From: Pseudorhodoferax sp. Leaf265
Lineage (GTDB): Bacteria; Pseudomonadota; Gammaproteobacteria; Burkholderiales; Burkholderiaceae_C
Direction: 5' to 3'
Assembly (NCBI RefSeq): GCF_001422365.1
Contig: NZ_LMMT01000034.1
Span: 2,678 to 66,677, forward strand
Length of the DNA stretch: 64,000 nucleotides
Part shown: positions 42,643 to 51,084 of the stretch, one piece after another
How positions within the stretch are numbered: position 1 is the stretch's first letter
Layout: every line of letters begins with the position of its first letter
Notes under the pieces: model-generated
Told to the model about the DNA's origin: nothing
Seen by the model: the letters and a program-made list of their open reading frames with translations, nothing else
Database searches by the model: none
Program-made: the position numbers and the translations under genes

Positions 42643-43758
42643 TCAGGCCGGCCGGCCGCCCCCCTCGGCCGCCGCGCGGTGGGCGCGCCGGTAGGCCCCC
42701 GGCGTGGCGCCGGTCCATTGCTTGAAGCTGCGGTGGAACGTGCTGGTCTCGGAGAACGCCAGGCGTTGCGCGACCTGGTCCAGGCCCAATGCCGTCTGCG
42801 TCAGCAGATCGATGGCCGCATCGCGGCGCAGCGCGTTCTTGATGTCCTGAAAGCTCGTGCCTTGCCCGGCCAGGCGGCGGCGCAGGGCATGGGGCGTCAT
42901 CTTCAGGTTCCATGCCGTCTGTTCGAGCGAGGGCAGGCCGCTGGACATCTGGCGCAGCAGGCACTGCCGCACCTTCACCCCCAGGCTGCCCTGGTCGCGA
43001 AAGCGCAGCAGCAATGCCTCGGGCAGGCGCTGCAGCAGCTCGCGCAGCTGCGCTTCGTCGGCGACGACGGGCTGCGCCAGCCAGCGCGCGTCGAACGCGA
43101 TGCTGCTGTGGCGTTGCCCGCATTGCAGCGCGATGCCGAACAGATGGCGCGCTTCGCGGTGGGGCTCAGGCGGTGCGGCATGGCCCAGCGCGGCAGCATG
43201 GATGGGAATGCGCTGCTGCACCAGCCAGCAGGCCAGCCCCCAGGCCCAGTGCAGGAATGCGCAGTGCACGAACCGTCCCTGCGCCAGGGCATTCCGGTCG
43301 ACCAGGACGATGCGCGCCATGCCGTCGCGCACATGCAGGTGCGCGCCGAAGTCGTCGATGGCGAGCCGGTAGATGCCAAGCCCGGTCCGCAGTGCCTGCT
43401 CCAGCGTGGCGCCGCGGCGCATTTCGGTGGCCGCCAGTGCCAGGGTGCCGGGCTTCACCGGGCGGCTGCAGCAGCCCAGAAATTCGTCGCGCAGGCGGTG
43501 GGACAGCTGCTTGAGCAGCTGCGCAAACTGCGCGATGGGCACGCGCGACAGCCCCGTGCCCGGCGCTGCGGGCGGAATGCCCTGCCGGGCCATGAGCGCG
43601 TCGGCATCGACACCGTGCCGCCGCGCCCCGCGCAGGAACGCCTCCACCCGGTTCCTGGGGATCGTGGGCTGCACGTCGGGGTGTTCGGAGGCACGCCCGC
43701 CCGCCATGCGCTGCAACGGCTGGAAGGCGAGAGGCCTGGGGAGCGGCTGGCCAGCCAT
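42643..43758 (-). CDS. AraC-family regulator with OruR/ArgR-type N-terminal domain
   Basis: This 371-residue regulator is a paralogue of the protein at 27441. LRDEFLGCCSRPVKPGTLAL is the OruR-group signature in the N-terminal domain. The C-terminal AraC domain has helix-turn-helices in LEQTAWNLKMTPHALRRRL and LDQVAQRLAFSETSTFHRSFKQW. The start at 43758 has AGGAGA just upstream. Operator D lies 28 bases before it, so GntR may repress it. It is divergent from a CoA-transferase operon and convergent with the MFS gene. Confidence 0.88.
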   Translation of the reverse strand: MAGQPLPRPLAFQPLQRMAGGRASEHPDVQPTIPRNRVEAFLRGARRHGVDADALMARQGIPPAAPGTGLSRVPIAQFAQLLKQLSHRLRDEFLGCCSRPVKPGTLALAATEMRRGATLEQALRTGLGIYRLAIDDFGAHLHVRDGMARIVLVDRNALAQGRFVHCAFLHWAWGLACWLVQQRIPIHAAALGHAAPPEPHREARHLFGIALQCGQRHSSIAFDARWLAQPVVADEAQLRELLQRLPEALLLRFRDQGSLGVKVRQCLLRQMSSGLPSLEQTAWNLKMTPHALRRRLAGQGTSFQDIKNALRRDAAIDLLTQTALGLDQVAQRLAFSETSTFHRSFKQWTGATPGAYRRAHRAAAEGGGRPA

Positions 43759-43785
43759 GGCGTCTCCTGCAGAGTCGGCTGTTCT

Positions 43786-43800
43786 AATGGTTCGGCCAAT
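43786..43800. promoter_or_regulatory. GntR-type operator D
   Basis: AATGGT-TCG-GCCAAT (43786-43800) fits the shared pattern, with the right half carrying GCCAAT, as at 56553-56567. A further CCAATGG overlaps its right edge. It lies between the AraC gene (start 43758, minus) and the CoA-transferase gene (43909, plus), so it may control either or both. Confidence 0.65.
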
Positions 43801-43908
43801 GGTAGTTGGAGTGGCTTGGCTGTCAATCCGCATGGACGCGCGTTTGCGCCAATCGGTCTGCGTTGAAGCGCCATCGCCACCGGCCGCGTGGATGCGCACA
43901 CTGCGCGC

Positions 43909-45111
43909 ATGACACCATTCAACGGGCTCAAGGTGCTGGACATCGGCAGCTTTGTCGCGGCGCCCATGGCAGCGACCATGCTGGCCGACTTCGGCGCAGA
44001 CGTGGTCAAGATCGAACCGCCCGAAGGCGATGGCTACCGACGCATGCACCGGCTGCCGAATCTTCCGAAGAGCGAGCACAACTACGCCTGGGCGCTGGCA
44101 GCACGCAGCAAGCGCGCCCTCGTGCTGGACCTGAAGCAGCCGGCCGGGCGGGAGGTTCTGCACCGGCTGGTCGAAGCGACCGATGTGCTGGTCACGAACT
44201 ACCCGCCGCAGGTCCGCGCGCGGCTCGGCCTGGCGTACGCGCAGCTGCGGGTGCTGAATCCGCGCCTGGTCTACGCATCGCTGACCGGCTACGGAGAAAC
44301 CGGCCCCGACGCCAACAAGCCGGGCTTCGACGCCACCGCCTACTGGGCGCGCTCCGGCCTGGCCGACATGGTGCGCACCGATGCGCAGGCGCCGCCCGTG
44401 GCGCCGGCGCTGGGCATGGGAGACCAGCCGACCGCAGCCATGCTCTACGGGGCCATCGTGACCGCCCTGTACCGGCGCGAACGCACGGGGGAGGGCGCCG
44501 AGGTCACGTCCTCGCTGCTGGCCAACGGCATCTGGGCCAATGGCCCCATGCTGCAGGCCGCGCTGTGCGGTGCCGAGATCCGCTACCGGGAGCCGCGGGC
44601 CACGCCGCGCAGCGCGCTCAGCAACTTCTACCGTTGCCGCGACGGGCGCTGGTTCTCCATCGCCATGGTGGAGGAGGAAAAGCTCTGGCCGGAGATCGCG
44701 CGCCTGGTGGGCGTGGAGCCCTTGTTGGCCGACGAGCGCTTTGCCACCTTGCCGGCGCGGCGCGCCAACGCGCCGGCCCTGGTCGTCGAACTGGACCGCG
44801 CGTTCGCGCAGCACGACAGCGGCGAGTGGAGCAGGCGCTTCGAGGGCACGGCCACCACGGTCAGCGTGGTGGCGCGCATGGACGATGTGCAGCGCGACCC
44901 GCAGGCCCGCTGCAGCGGCGCACTGGTCGAAGGCGACGGCCTGGGCGGCACCACGCTCACGATCGACAGCCCGTTCCGGATCACCGGCGTCGACAAGCGC
45001 CGGCCCGCCCGCGCACCGGCCCTGGGCGAGCACAGCGAAGAGGTGCTGCGCGCGCACGGCTTCGACGCCGCGGCCATCGCATCGCTGCGGCGCCACGGTG
45101 TGATCGGCTGA
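43909..45111 (+). CDS. Class III CoA-transferase (CaiB/BaiF family)
   Basis: This 400-residue protein begins FNGLKVLDIGSFVAAPMAAT and LADFGADVVKIEPPEGDGY. Asp172 in LGMGDQPTAA aligns with the catalytic Asp of the family. The usual D-[VLA]-[SA]-[LM]-x-D strand that follows is TSSLLANG, a divergent feature. I prefer ATG 43909 over GTG 43888 because the protein then starts like its relatives; neither has a good ribosome site. Six bases separate it from the nitronate-monooxygenase-like gene. It would activate a second acid or shuttle CoA between pathway acids. Confidence 0.88.
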   Translation: MTPFNGLKVLDIGSFVAAPMAATMLADFGADVVKIEPPEGDGYRRMHRLPNLPKSEHNYAWALAARSKRALVLDLKQPAGREVLHRLVEATDVLVTNYPPQVRARLGLAYAQLRVLNPRLVYASLTGYGETGPDANKPGFDATAYWARSGLADMVRTDAQAPPVAPALGMGDQPTAAMLYGAIVTALYRRERTGEGAEVTSSLLANGIWANGPMLQAALCGAEIRYREPRATPRSALSNFYRCRDGRWFSIAMVEEEKLWPEIARLVGVEPLLADERFATLPARRANAPALVVELDRAFAQHDSGEWSRRFEGTATTVSVVARMDDVQRDPQARCSGALVEGDGLGGTTLTIDSPFRITGVDKRRPARAPALGEHSEEVLRAHGFDAAAIASLRRHGVIG

Positions 45112-45117
45112 AGCCGG

Positions 45118-46155
45118 ATGCCCTTGCCCCCTTCCATCGCGAGCCGCCTGGCGCTGCCCTTGATCGCGGCGCCCATGCTGAAGGTGTCCGGCCCCGACCT
45201 GGTGATCGCGGCCTGCCGCAGCGGCGCCATCGGCGCCTTCCCGACCGCCAACGCCCGCAGCGAGGAAGCGCTGGACGACTGGCTCGGCCGCACCATGGAT
45301 GCGCTGCGCGGTGTGGACGCTGGGGGGCGTGCCGCGGCGCCGTGTTGCCCCAACCTCATCATGCACCGGTCGCCCCAGGCCCTCGCGCGCGACATCGCAT
45401 GCCTGGTGCGCCACCGGGTGGAGATGGTCATCACCAGCGTCGGGTCGCCCCAGCCCGTGGTGGCCCCGCTGCACGCGGCCGGCTGCCTGGTGTTCGCCGA
45501 TGTGGCCACCGTGCACCACGCGCGCAACGCGGTGCAGGCCGGTGCCGATGGGCTGGTGCTGCTGAGCGCCGGCGCCGGCGGGCAGACCGGCTGGCTCAAC
45601 GGGCTGGCGTTCGTGCGCGCGGTGCGCCGGTTCTACGCAGGACCGCTGGTGCTGGCCGGAGGCGTGTCCGACGGCGCGGCGCTGTGGGCGGCGCGCGCGC
45701 TGGGCTGCGACCTCGCCTACATGGGCACCCGCTTCATCGCCACCGACGAGTCCATGGCGGCGCCCGGCTACAAGCAGATGCTGGTGCAGTCCCAGGCCGA
45801 CGACGTGCAGCTGACGCGCGCGTTCACCGGGTTGCCGGCCAACATGCTGCGTCCGTCCATCGTGGCGGCCGGGCTGGACCCGCAGGCGCTGGACGAGCGC
45901 ATCGGACCGGAGCAGGCGCGCGCGCTGTTCGGCGCGGCGCGCGACACCTTCACGGACACGCAGCAGCGCGCCGGACCGAAGCGCTGGAGCGATGTCTGGA
46001 GCGCCGGCCACAGCGTCAGCGGGGTGGACGCCATCGTGCCCGTCGCGCAGCTGGTACAGGACACCGCGCGGGAGTACCACCAGGCCATGGCCAGCAGCGT
46101 CGCTCTGGCCGCCGAGGCCGCATCATCCTCGTTGTCGAAGGAGACATCCGCATGA
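45118..46155 (+). CDS. Nitronate monooxygenase-like FMN protein (TIM barrel)
   Basis: This 345-residue FMN-dependent TIM-barrel protein of the 2-nitropropane-dioxygenase family has APMLKVSGPDLVIAACRSGAIG at the N-terminus and LVLAGGVSDGAALWAARALG plus YMGTRFIAT for FMN phosphate binding. The catalytic His of known nitronate monooxygenases (AGH-x-G) is Gln in AGGQTG. Many family members act on enoyl-CoA or other flavin substrates, so nitronate oxidation is doubtful. It overlaps the following Bug gene by four bases. Confidence 0.83.
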   Translation: MPLPPSIASRLALPLIAAPMLKVSGPDLVIAACRSGAIGAFPTANARSEEALDDWLGRTMDALRGVDAGGRAAAPCCPNLIMHRSPQALARDIACLVRHRVEMVITSVGSPQPVVAPLHAAGCLVFADVATVHHARNAVQAGADGLVLLSAGAGGQTGWLNGLAFVRAVRRFYAGPLVLAGGVSDGAALWAARALGCDLAYMGTRFIATDESMAAPGYKQMLVQSQADDVQLTRAFTGLPANMLRPSIVAAGLDPQALDERIGPEQARALFGAARDTFTDTQQRAGPKRWSDVWSAGHSVSGVDAIVPVAQLVQDTAREYHQAMASSVALAAEAASSSLSKETSA

Positions 46156-47138
46156 ACATCGGCCGCAGAACCGTCGTGGTGGCATGGGCCGCCGCAGTGG
46201 GCATGGGCGCTGGGATGGCGCGCGCGCAGCCCGGGGCCTATCCGAACCGCGCGATCCGGCTGGTGGTGCCGGTGTCGGCTGGCAGCTCGCTCGACGTGAT
46301 CGCGCGCGAGTACGGCGAGCAGTTGCAGGGCGCGCTCGGCCAGCCCATCGTGGTGGACAACAAGCCCGGGGCCAACCAGTCGATCGGAATCGGCCATGTG
46401 GTGGCTTCGCCGGCCGACGGCTACACGCTGCTGCTGAGCACGACCGAGCTGGTGCGGGCGCCGCTCACCTTCCCGCACATCCGGTACGACCCGTTCAAGG
46501 AGTTCGTTCCGCTGGCGCACATCGCCTCGACCTCGATCTTCCTCGTGGTGCCGGCCAGCAGCCCGGCGCGCACGCTGCAGGAGCTGGTGGAGCTGTCGAA
46601 GAAGGCACCCAACCCGCTGAGCTACGGCACCATCGGCCATGGGTCGGGCCCGCATTTCTACGGCGAGATGATCGCCGTGCAGACCGGCGCGCGCCTGAGC
46701 GATGTGCCCTACAAGGGGGAAGTCCCCATGCTGCCCGACCTGCTGGGCGGGCGGCTCGATGCGGCCTGGGTCAGCGGCCTGCCTGCGGCCCAGTACGCGA
46801 AGGAAGGGCGGCTGCGGATCCTGGCAGGCGCCAGCCTGAGCCGGCGGGCCACCAGCCTGCCCGACGTGCCCACGCTTGCCGAGCTCGGGGTGCAGGGGAC
46901 GGACATCGAGGGCTTCATCGGCTACTTCGTCGCCAGGGGCACCCCATCCGCCGTGGTCCAGCGGCTGTCGGCCGAGCTCGACCGGATCGCCGCCACCCCG
47001 CGCATGCGCCAGCGGATGGTGGAGCTGGGATTCGAGCCGCGCTCGGGCGGCACCGTGGAATCCTTCCAGGCCACCATGCAGGGCGTGCACGACGGCTGGA
47101 GCCGGGCCAACAAGCTGGTCAACATCAAGATCGAGTGA
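46152..47138 (+). CDS. Bug/TTT family periplasmic binding protein
   Basis: This 328-residue protein has a signal peptide ending GMARA near residue 25 and a mature N-terminus PGAYPNRAIRLVVPVSAGSS. PADGYTLLLS and PFKEFVPLAH are shared with the Bug protein at 5003 (both with VPVSAGSS), so these two form a subgroup. An AAGGAGA ribosome site lies within the end of the upstream gene. It completes the CoA-transferase / flavin-enzyme / Bug operon behind operator D. Confidence 0.9.
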   Translation: MNIGRRTVVVAWAAAVGMGAGMARAQPGAYPNRAIRLVVPVSAGSSLDVIAREYGEQLQGALGQPIVVDNKPGANQSIGIGHVVASPADGYTLLLSTTELVRAPLTFPHIRYDPFKEFVPLAHIASTSIFLVVPASSPARTLQELVELSKKAPNPLSYGTIGHGSGPHFYGEMIAVQTGARLSDVPYKGEVPMLPDLLGGRLDAAWVSGLPAAQYAKEGRLRILAGASLSRRATSLPDVPTLAELGVQGTDIEGFIGYFVARGTPSAVVQRLSAELDRIAATPRMRQRMVELGFEPRSGGTVESFQATMQGVHDGWSRANKLVNIKIE

Positions 47139-47154
47139 ACCTGGAACCGTGGCG

Positions 47155-48291
47155 TCAGTGCAGCAGCTGCCGCGCAATCATGTTGCGGTGGATCTCGGAG
47201 GCGCCTTCGTAGATGCGCAGCACCCGCAGGTCGCGGTAGACGCGTTCGACCACGGTGCCGCGGCAGTAGCCCGAGCCGCCGAAGATCTGCAGCGCCTTGT
47301 CGGCGATGCGGCAGGCCGCCTCGGTGCAGATCACCTTGACCATGGAGGCCTTCAGGCGCGCATCCTCGCCCCGCGCGGCGCGCCACACGGCTTCCCACAG
47401 CACCATGCGCGCGGCGTGCAGGTCCATCGCCATGTCCGCGATCATGTGCTGGATGGCCTGGTGCTCGGCCAGCGCCTGGCCGAAGGTGACGCGGGTCTTG
47501 GCATGCTCGATGGTCTGTTCCAGCGCGATCGTGGCCGGCCCCAGCGCCTGGCAGCCCACGTTCAGTCGGCCCTCGTTCAGGCCCGACATGGCGTAGCCCA
47601 GGCCGCGGCCTTCCTCGCCCAGCAGGTGGCTGGCGGGTATGCGGCAGTCGGTGAACGTGACCTCGCACAGGCTGTCGTCCATCCAGCCCATGGTGGGCAT
47701 GGTGCGCGTCACCTGGAAGCCCTGCGTGCGGGTGTCCAGCAGGAAGGCCGAGATGCCGTTCTTGCCCTGGCTGCGGTCGGTGGAGGCGAGCACCGTGACG
47801 CTCTGGCAGTGGTTGGCGTTGGAGATGAAGATCTTGCTGCCGTTCAGCACGTAATGGTCGCCGTCGCGCACGGCGGTGGTGCTCATCCGGGCGGCGTCGG
47901 AGCCCGCATGCGGCTCGGTGATGGCGATGCAGTTGCGCGAGGTGCCGGCGGCGATGCCGGGCAGCCACTGCCGCTTCACCTCCTCCGAACCATGGTCCAC
48001 GATGATGTGCACGCCCGGGCCCAGCGCGGAGCGCACGAATGGCCAGAACTGCGGCGGCAGCCGGCCCAGCTCGAGCTGGATCGCGGTGCTGGTGATGCGG
48101 TCCAGCGGGTTGCCGCCATAGGCCTCGGGGATGGACATGCCGTAGAAGCCCATCGCGCGCAGCGCGTCCTCGACCGCGTCGGGCACCTGGCCGGTGGCGT
48201 GGTACTGGGGCTCGAGCTGCAGCAGCTCGTCGACGACCTTGCGTGTGGCGGCCTGCATCTCGGCGGCGTCGGGGGGGAGGTTGAAGTCCAT
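47155..48291 (-). CDS. Acyl-CoA dehydrogenase
   Basis: This 378-residue FAD enzyme has the usual three-domain layout: an N-terminal helical domain, a middle domain with AITEPHAGSDAARM and KIFISNA, and a C-terminal domain with RVTFGQALAEHQAIQHM. The catalytic Glu is in RIYEGASEIHR near residue 365. It introduces a double bond next to the thioester. The start at 48291 excludes nine upstream codons. Operator E lies 33-47 bases before it, so it has its own GntR-controlled promoter even though the neighbouring operon runs toward it on the same strand. Confidence 0.93.
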   Translation of the reverse strand: MDFNLPPDAAEMQAATRKVVDELLQLEPQYHATGQVPDAVEDALRAMGFYGMSIPEAYGGNPLDRITSTAIQLELGRLPPQFWPFVRSALGPGVHIIVDHGSEEVKRQWLPGIAAGTSRNCIAITEPHAGSDAARMSTTAVRDGDHYVLNGSKIFISNANHCQSVTVLASTDRSQGKNGISAFLLDTRTQGFQVTRTMPTMGWMDDSLCEVTFTDCRIPASHLLGEEGRGLGYAMSGLNEGRLNVGCQALGPATIALEQTIEHAKTRVTFGQALAEHQAIQHMIADMAMDLHAARMVLWEAVWRAARGEDARLKASMVKVICTEAACRIADKALQIFGGSGYCRGTVVERVYRDLRVLRIYEGASEIHRNMIARQLLH

Positions 48292-48317
48292 GGGTCTCTC
48301 TGTGGGATGGATACCCA

Positions 48318-48346
48318 ATGGTAAATGGTTGGACCAATGAGATCAA
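48318..48346 (-). promoter_or_regulatory. Promoter with GntR-type operator E for the acyl-CoA dehydrogenase gene
   Basis: On the minus strand TTGATC (48341-48346) and TACCAT (48318-48323) form a -35/-10 pair with 17-base spacing. The palindrome AATGGT-TGG-ACCAAT (48324-48338) fills the spacer, where bound repressor would block RNA polymerase. Confidence 0.72.
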
Positions 48347-48365
48347 CCCCGAAGCCACGCCCGGT

Positions 48366-49475
48366 TCAGCCGGCGGGCCAGCGCCCCAGGACGGCTTCGA
48401 CCGTGCTGGCTTGCGTGGGCGCCAGCCCTTGCACCTGCGACGGCGTGCGCGAGAAGCGCGGCGCCGGTGCCGGCTGCACCACGCCCTGCACGTCGACGAA
48501 CGCCGCGCGCGCGCGGTTGTGCGGGTGCTCGCACGCCCGGCTGAGCGGCAGCACGGGCGCGAAGCAGGCGTCGCTGCCTTCCAGCAGTTCGCACCACTGG
48601 GCCTGGGTGCGCATGGCGAACAGGCGCTCGAACTCGGCGCGCAGCGCGGGCCAGGCCGCGCGGTCGCCCTGCGATCCGCGCAGGTGCTCGGCCACGCCGA
48701 TGCGCTCGCACAGCTGCGCGAAGAACTGCGGCTCGATGGGCCCGATGCTCACGTACTCGCCGTCGGCCGTGCGGTAGCTGCCGTAGTAGGGCGCGCCGCC
48801 GTCCAGCAGGTTGCTGCCGCGCTGCTCCACGAAGCTGCCGCGCAGCGCCATCGTGGCGAAGGTGCTCATGAGCGAGATGGTGCCGTCGGTGATGGCGGCA
48901 TCGACCACCTGGCCGCGGCCCGAGCGCTGGCGCTCGTGCAGCGCCGCCAGGATGCCGCTGACCAGGTACAGGCTGCCGCCGGCGTAGTCGCCCACCAGGT
49001 TCAGCGGCGGGCTCGGTGGCCCGTCCTTCGGGCCGATGGCGTGCAGCGCGCCGGTCAGCGCGATGTAGTTGATGTCGTGGCCGGCCGCCTTGGCCAGCGG
49101 GCCGGTCTGGCCCCAGCCGGTGATGCGGCCGTAGACCAGGCGCGGGTTGAGGGCCGCGACCGCGTCGGGCCCCAGGCCGAGCCGTTCCATCACGCCGGGG
49201 CGAAAGCCCTCGACCAGCACGTCGGCCTGTGCCAGCAGCGCCAGCACCTGGGCGCGCGCGGCCGGGTCCTTCAGGTCGGCCTGCACCACGGAACGGCCGC
49301 GGCCGACGATGTTCTGGCGGTCGCCCAGCTTCCTGTCGGGCCGGTCGACGGTGACGACATCGGCGCCCATGTCGGACAGCAGCATGCAGGCGAAGGGGCC
49401 GGGGCCGATGCCGGCGAATTCGACGACGCGCAGGCCGGTCAGCGGTCCGGCGGGGTGCAGGGGGGAATGGTCCAT
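48366..49475 (-). CDS. Alpha-methylacyl-CoA racemase-like class III CoA-transferase family protein
   Basis: This 369-residue protein is closer to alpha-methylacyl-CoA racemase than to CoA-transferases: His133 in AGHDINYIAL and Asp163 in NLVGDYAGGS match the catalytic His/Asp pair of the bacterial racemase MCR. It would invert the 2-methyl centre of a branched acyl-CoA so that an acyl-CoA dehydrogenase can act, so the pathway substrate probably has a methyl branch. The start at 49475 overlaps the end of the DUF35 gene by 37 bases. It is the last gene of the eight-gene Rieske operon. Confidence 0.88.
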   Translation of the reverse strand: MDHSPLHPAGPLTGLRVVEFAGIGPGPFACMLLSDMGADVVTVDRPDRKLGDRQNIVGRGRSVVQADLKDPAARAQVLALLAQADVLVEGFRPGVMERLGLGPDAVAALNPRLVYGRITGWGQTGPLAKAAGHDINYIALTGALHAIGPKDGPPSPPLNLVGDYAGGSLYLVSGILAALHERQRSGRGQVVDAAITDGTISLMSTFATMALRGSFVEQRGSNLLDGGAPYYGSYRTADGEYVSIGPIEPQFFAQLCERIGVAEHLRGSQGDRAAWPALRAEFERLFAMRTQAQWCELLEGSDACFAPVLPLSRACEHPHNRARAAFVDVQGVVQPAPAPRFSRTPSQVQGLAPTQASTVEAVLGRWPAG

Positions 49476-49900
49476 TGCAGCAGGGTGTGGGGAAAGGGTT
49501 GGGAATGGTGTTCGAAGACACCGGTGACGGGCGCGCCGATGTGCACCTGCTGCAGCGGGTCGCCGAGCAGGTTGCCCAGCATGCGCAGGCCGCCGGCGTC
49601 CGGCAGTTCGACCAGCACCACGAGGTAGGGGCCGTGGCCCTTCAGGCAGGCATGCGAGGGGTGCCAGACGCGCTCCCAGCTGAAGATGCGCCCGTGCGGC
49701 GCCACGTCGACCCAGGCCGGATCGAAGGCATGGCACTTGTGGCAGATCCATTCGGGGCCGAACTGCCAGGTCTGGCAGTGCGTGCAGCGCTGCACGCGCA
49801 GCCGGCTCTCGCGCAGGCCGTCCCAGTAGGGCTTGGAGAGGTCGTCGGATTCGGGCACGGGCGCGGGCAGTCCGGGCGGCAGGTAGGTCGTCGTGCTCAC
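49439..49900 (-). CDS. DUF35 OB-fold protein with zinc ribbon
   Basis: This 153-residue protein has a zinc ribbon C-x2-C-x10-C-x2-C (CTHCQTWQFGPEWICHKC, about residues 39-56) and an OB fold with GRIFSWERVWHPSH and YLVVLVELPDAG. The start is GTG 49900, overlapping the stop of the thiolase-fold gene by four bases. As at 35073, the pair suggests an acyl-CoA-binding partner of a thiolase-fold lyase. The C-terminus is longer than the other copy by about 20 residues. Confidence 0.86.
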   Translation of the reverse strand: MSTTTYLPPGLPAPVPESDDLSKPYWDGLRESRLRVQRCTHCQTWQFGPEWICHKCHAFDPAWVDVAPHGRIFSWERVWHPSHACLKGHGPYLVVLVELPDAGGLRMLGNLLGDPLQQVHIGAPVTGVFEHHSQPFPHTLLQWTIPPCTPPDR

Positions 49901-51084
49901 AGCGTGTTCTCCGATCCCAGGAGCAGGTTGCTGGCGGGCGACACCATGGGGCCGCCGATCACCAGCGCCACGTCGCTGCGGCGGGCCTGGCTGGTGGAGG
50001 TACCGCGCACCTGGCGCACGGCCTCCAGCACCAGCTCGAAGCCGTGCATGTAGCACTCGGCCAGGTTGCCGCCGCTGGTGTTCAGCGGCAACCGGCCATC
50101 GGGGGCCAGCAGGTTCTCGGTGCGCAGGAAGTCGTTGGCCTCCTCGGGCGCGAAGAAGCCGTGCTCGGCCAGCGCCATGACCACGCCGCCCGTGAAGTTC
50201 TCGTAGCTCTGCACCACGCCCACATCCTGCGGGCCCAGGCCGGCCATGCGGTACAGGTCGGCGGCCACGCCGCTGTAGTTGGCGCTGGCGTAGCGCGGTG
50301 CGGCATGGGGCGATGCCGCGGCGCGGTGCTCCGCGCCGGTCGCCGTGCCCAGGATGTAGGCCGGCTTGGGCGCCAGCGTGCGCGCGCGCTCGGCCGACAC
50401 CAGCAGCACCGCGGCGGCGCCGTCGTTCTCCATGCAGCAGTCGAACAGCCGCAGCGGCTCGACGATCCAGCGCGCCGCGTCGTAGCGGGCTTCGTCCAGC
50501 GGCTTGCCGTGCATCACGGCGCGGGGGTTGGCCTGCGCATGGTGGTAGGAGGCCATGGCGATGGCCCGCAGCGCCGGCCGCGCGATGCCGTGTTCGTGCA
50601 GGTAGCGCTGCACGCGCATGGCGAACTTCTGCGGCGGTGCCAGCACGCCGTAGGGCATCTGGTAGGCCATGTCGCCGCTGACGGTGGGCTCGCCACCGCC
50701 CTGGCCGAAGCGGCCGAACTGGCCCTGGGCCAGGCCGCGGTAGACCACCACGCAGTCGGCCAGGCCGGCGTGGATGGCGGCCGCACCGTTCGCCACGGCG
50801 GCGCAGCAGCCCCCACCGCCGCCGCCCCACTGCATGGTGGCCGAGCGCAGCTGGCGCACGCCCAGCGCGGCCGCCAGGCGTGCCGGGTCGCTGCGGTCGT
50901 TGCTGTACGAGGCGAAGCCGTCCACCGTGCGCGGGTCGATGCCCGCGTCCTGGCAGGCTGCCAGGATGGCCTTGAGCACCAGCTTGAACTCGGGGTCGGG
51001 CGAACCGCCGTGCTTGTAGTACGGCGTCTCGCCGATGCCCGCCACGGCGACCCGGCCGCGCAGCGTGCGCGCCGCTGTGCTCAT
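49897..51084 (-). CDS. Thiolase-fold (SCP2/Ltp2-like) lipid-transfer protein
   Basis: This 395-residue thiolase-superfamily protein begins RGRVAVAGIGETPYYKHGG and ends with NTSGGNLAECYMHGFELVLEA-like sequence, keeping a His in the C-terminal active-site block. The nucleophile region is WGGGGGGCC. Aligned by the helix ANGAAAI, the catalytic Cys position is Gly, with two Cys three to four residues later. It is probably a retro-aldolase or acyl-binding partner acting with the adjoining DUF35 protein. It overlaps both neighbours by four bases. Confidence 0.8.
   Translation of the reverse strand: MSTAARTLRGRVAVAGIGETPYYKHGGSPDPEFKLVLKAILAACQDAGIDPRTVDGFASYSNDRSDPARLAAALGVRQLRSATMQWGGGGGGCCAAVANGAAAIHAGLADCVVVYRGLAQGQFGRFGQGGGEPTVSGDMAYQMPYGVLAPPQKFAMRVQRYLHEHGIARPALRAIAMASYHHAQANPRAVMHGKPLDEARYDAARWIVEPLRLFDCCMENDGAAAVLLVSAERARTLAPKPAYILGTATGAEHRAAASPHAAPRYASANYSGVAADLYRMAGLGPQDVGVVQSYENFTGGVVMALAEHGFFAPEEANDFLRTENLLAPDGRLPLNTSGGNLAECYMHGFELVLEAVRQVRGTSTSQARRSDVALVIGGPMVSPASNLLLGSENTL

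Noticed and set aside
43909-45111. Class III CoA-transferase apparently lacking an Asp in the strand TSSLLANG
   Set aside because: The catalytic Asp of the family aligns instead with Asp172 in LGMGDQPTAA, which is present. Only a secondary Asp is missing.
43759-46080. Minus-strand open frame extending far upstream of the AraC gene at 42643
   Set aside because: It is antisense to a CoA-transferase and an FMN enzyme and has no domain; the real start is 43758 with a ribosome site.
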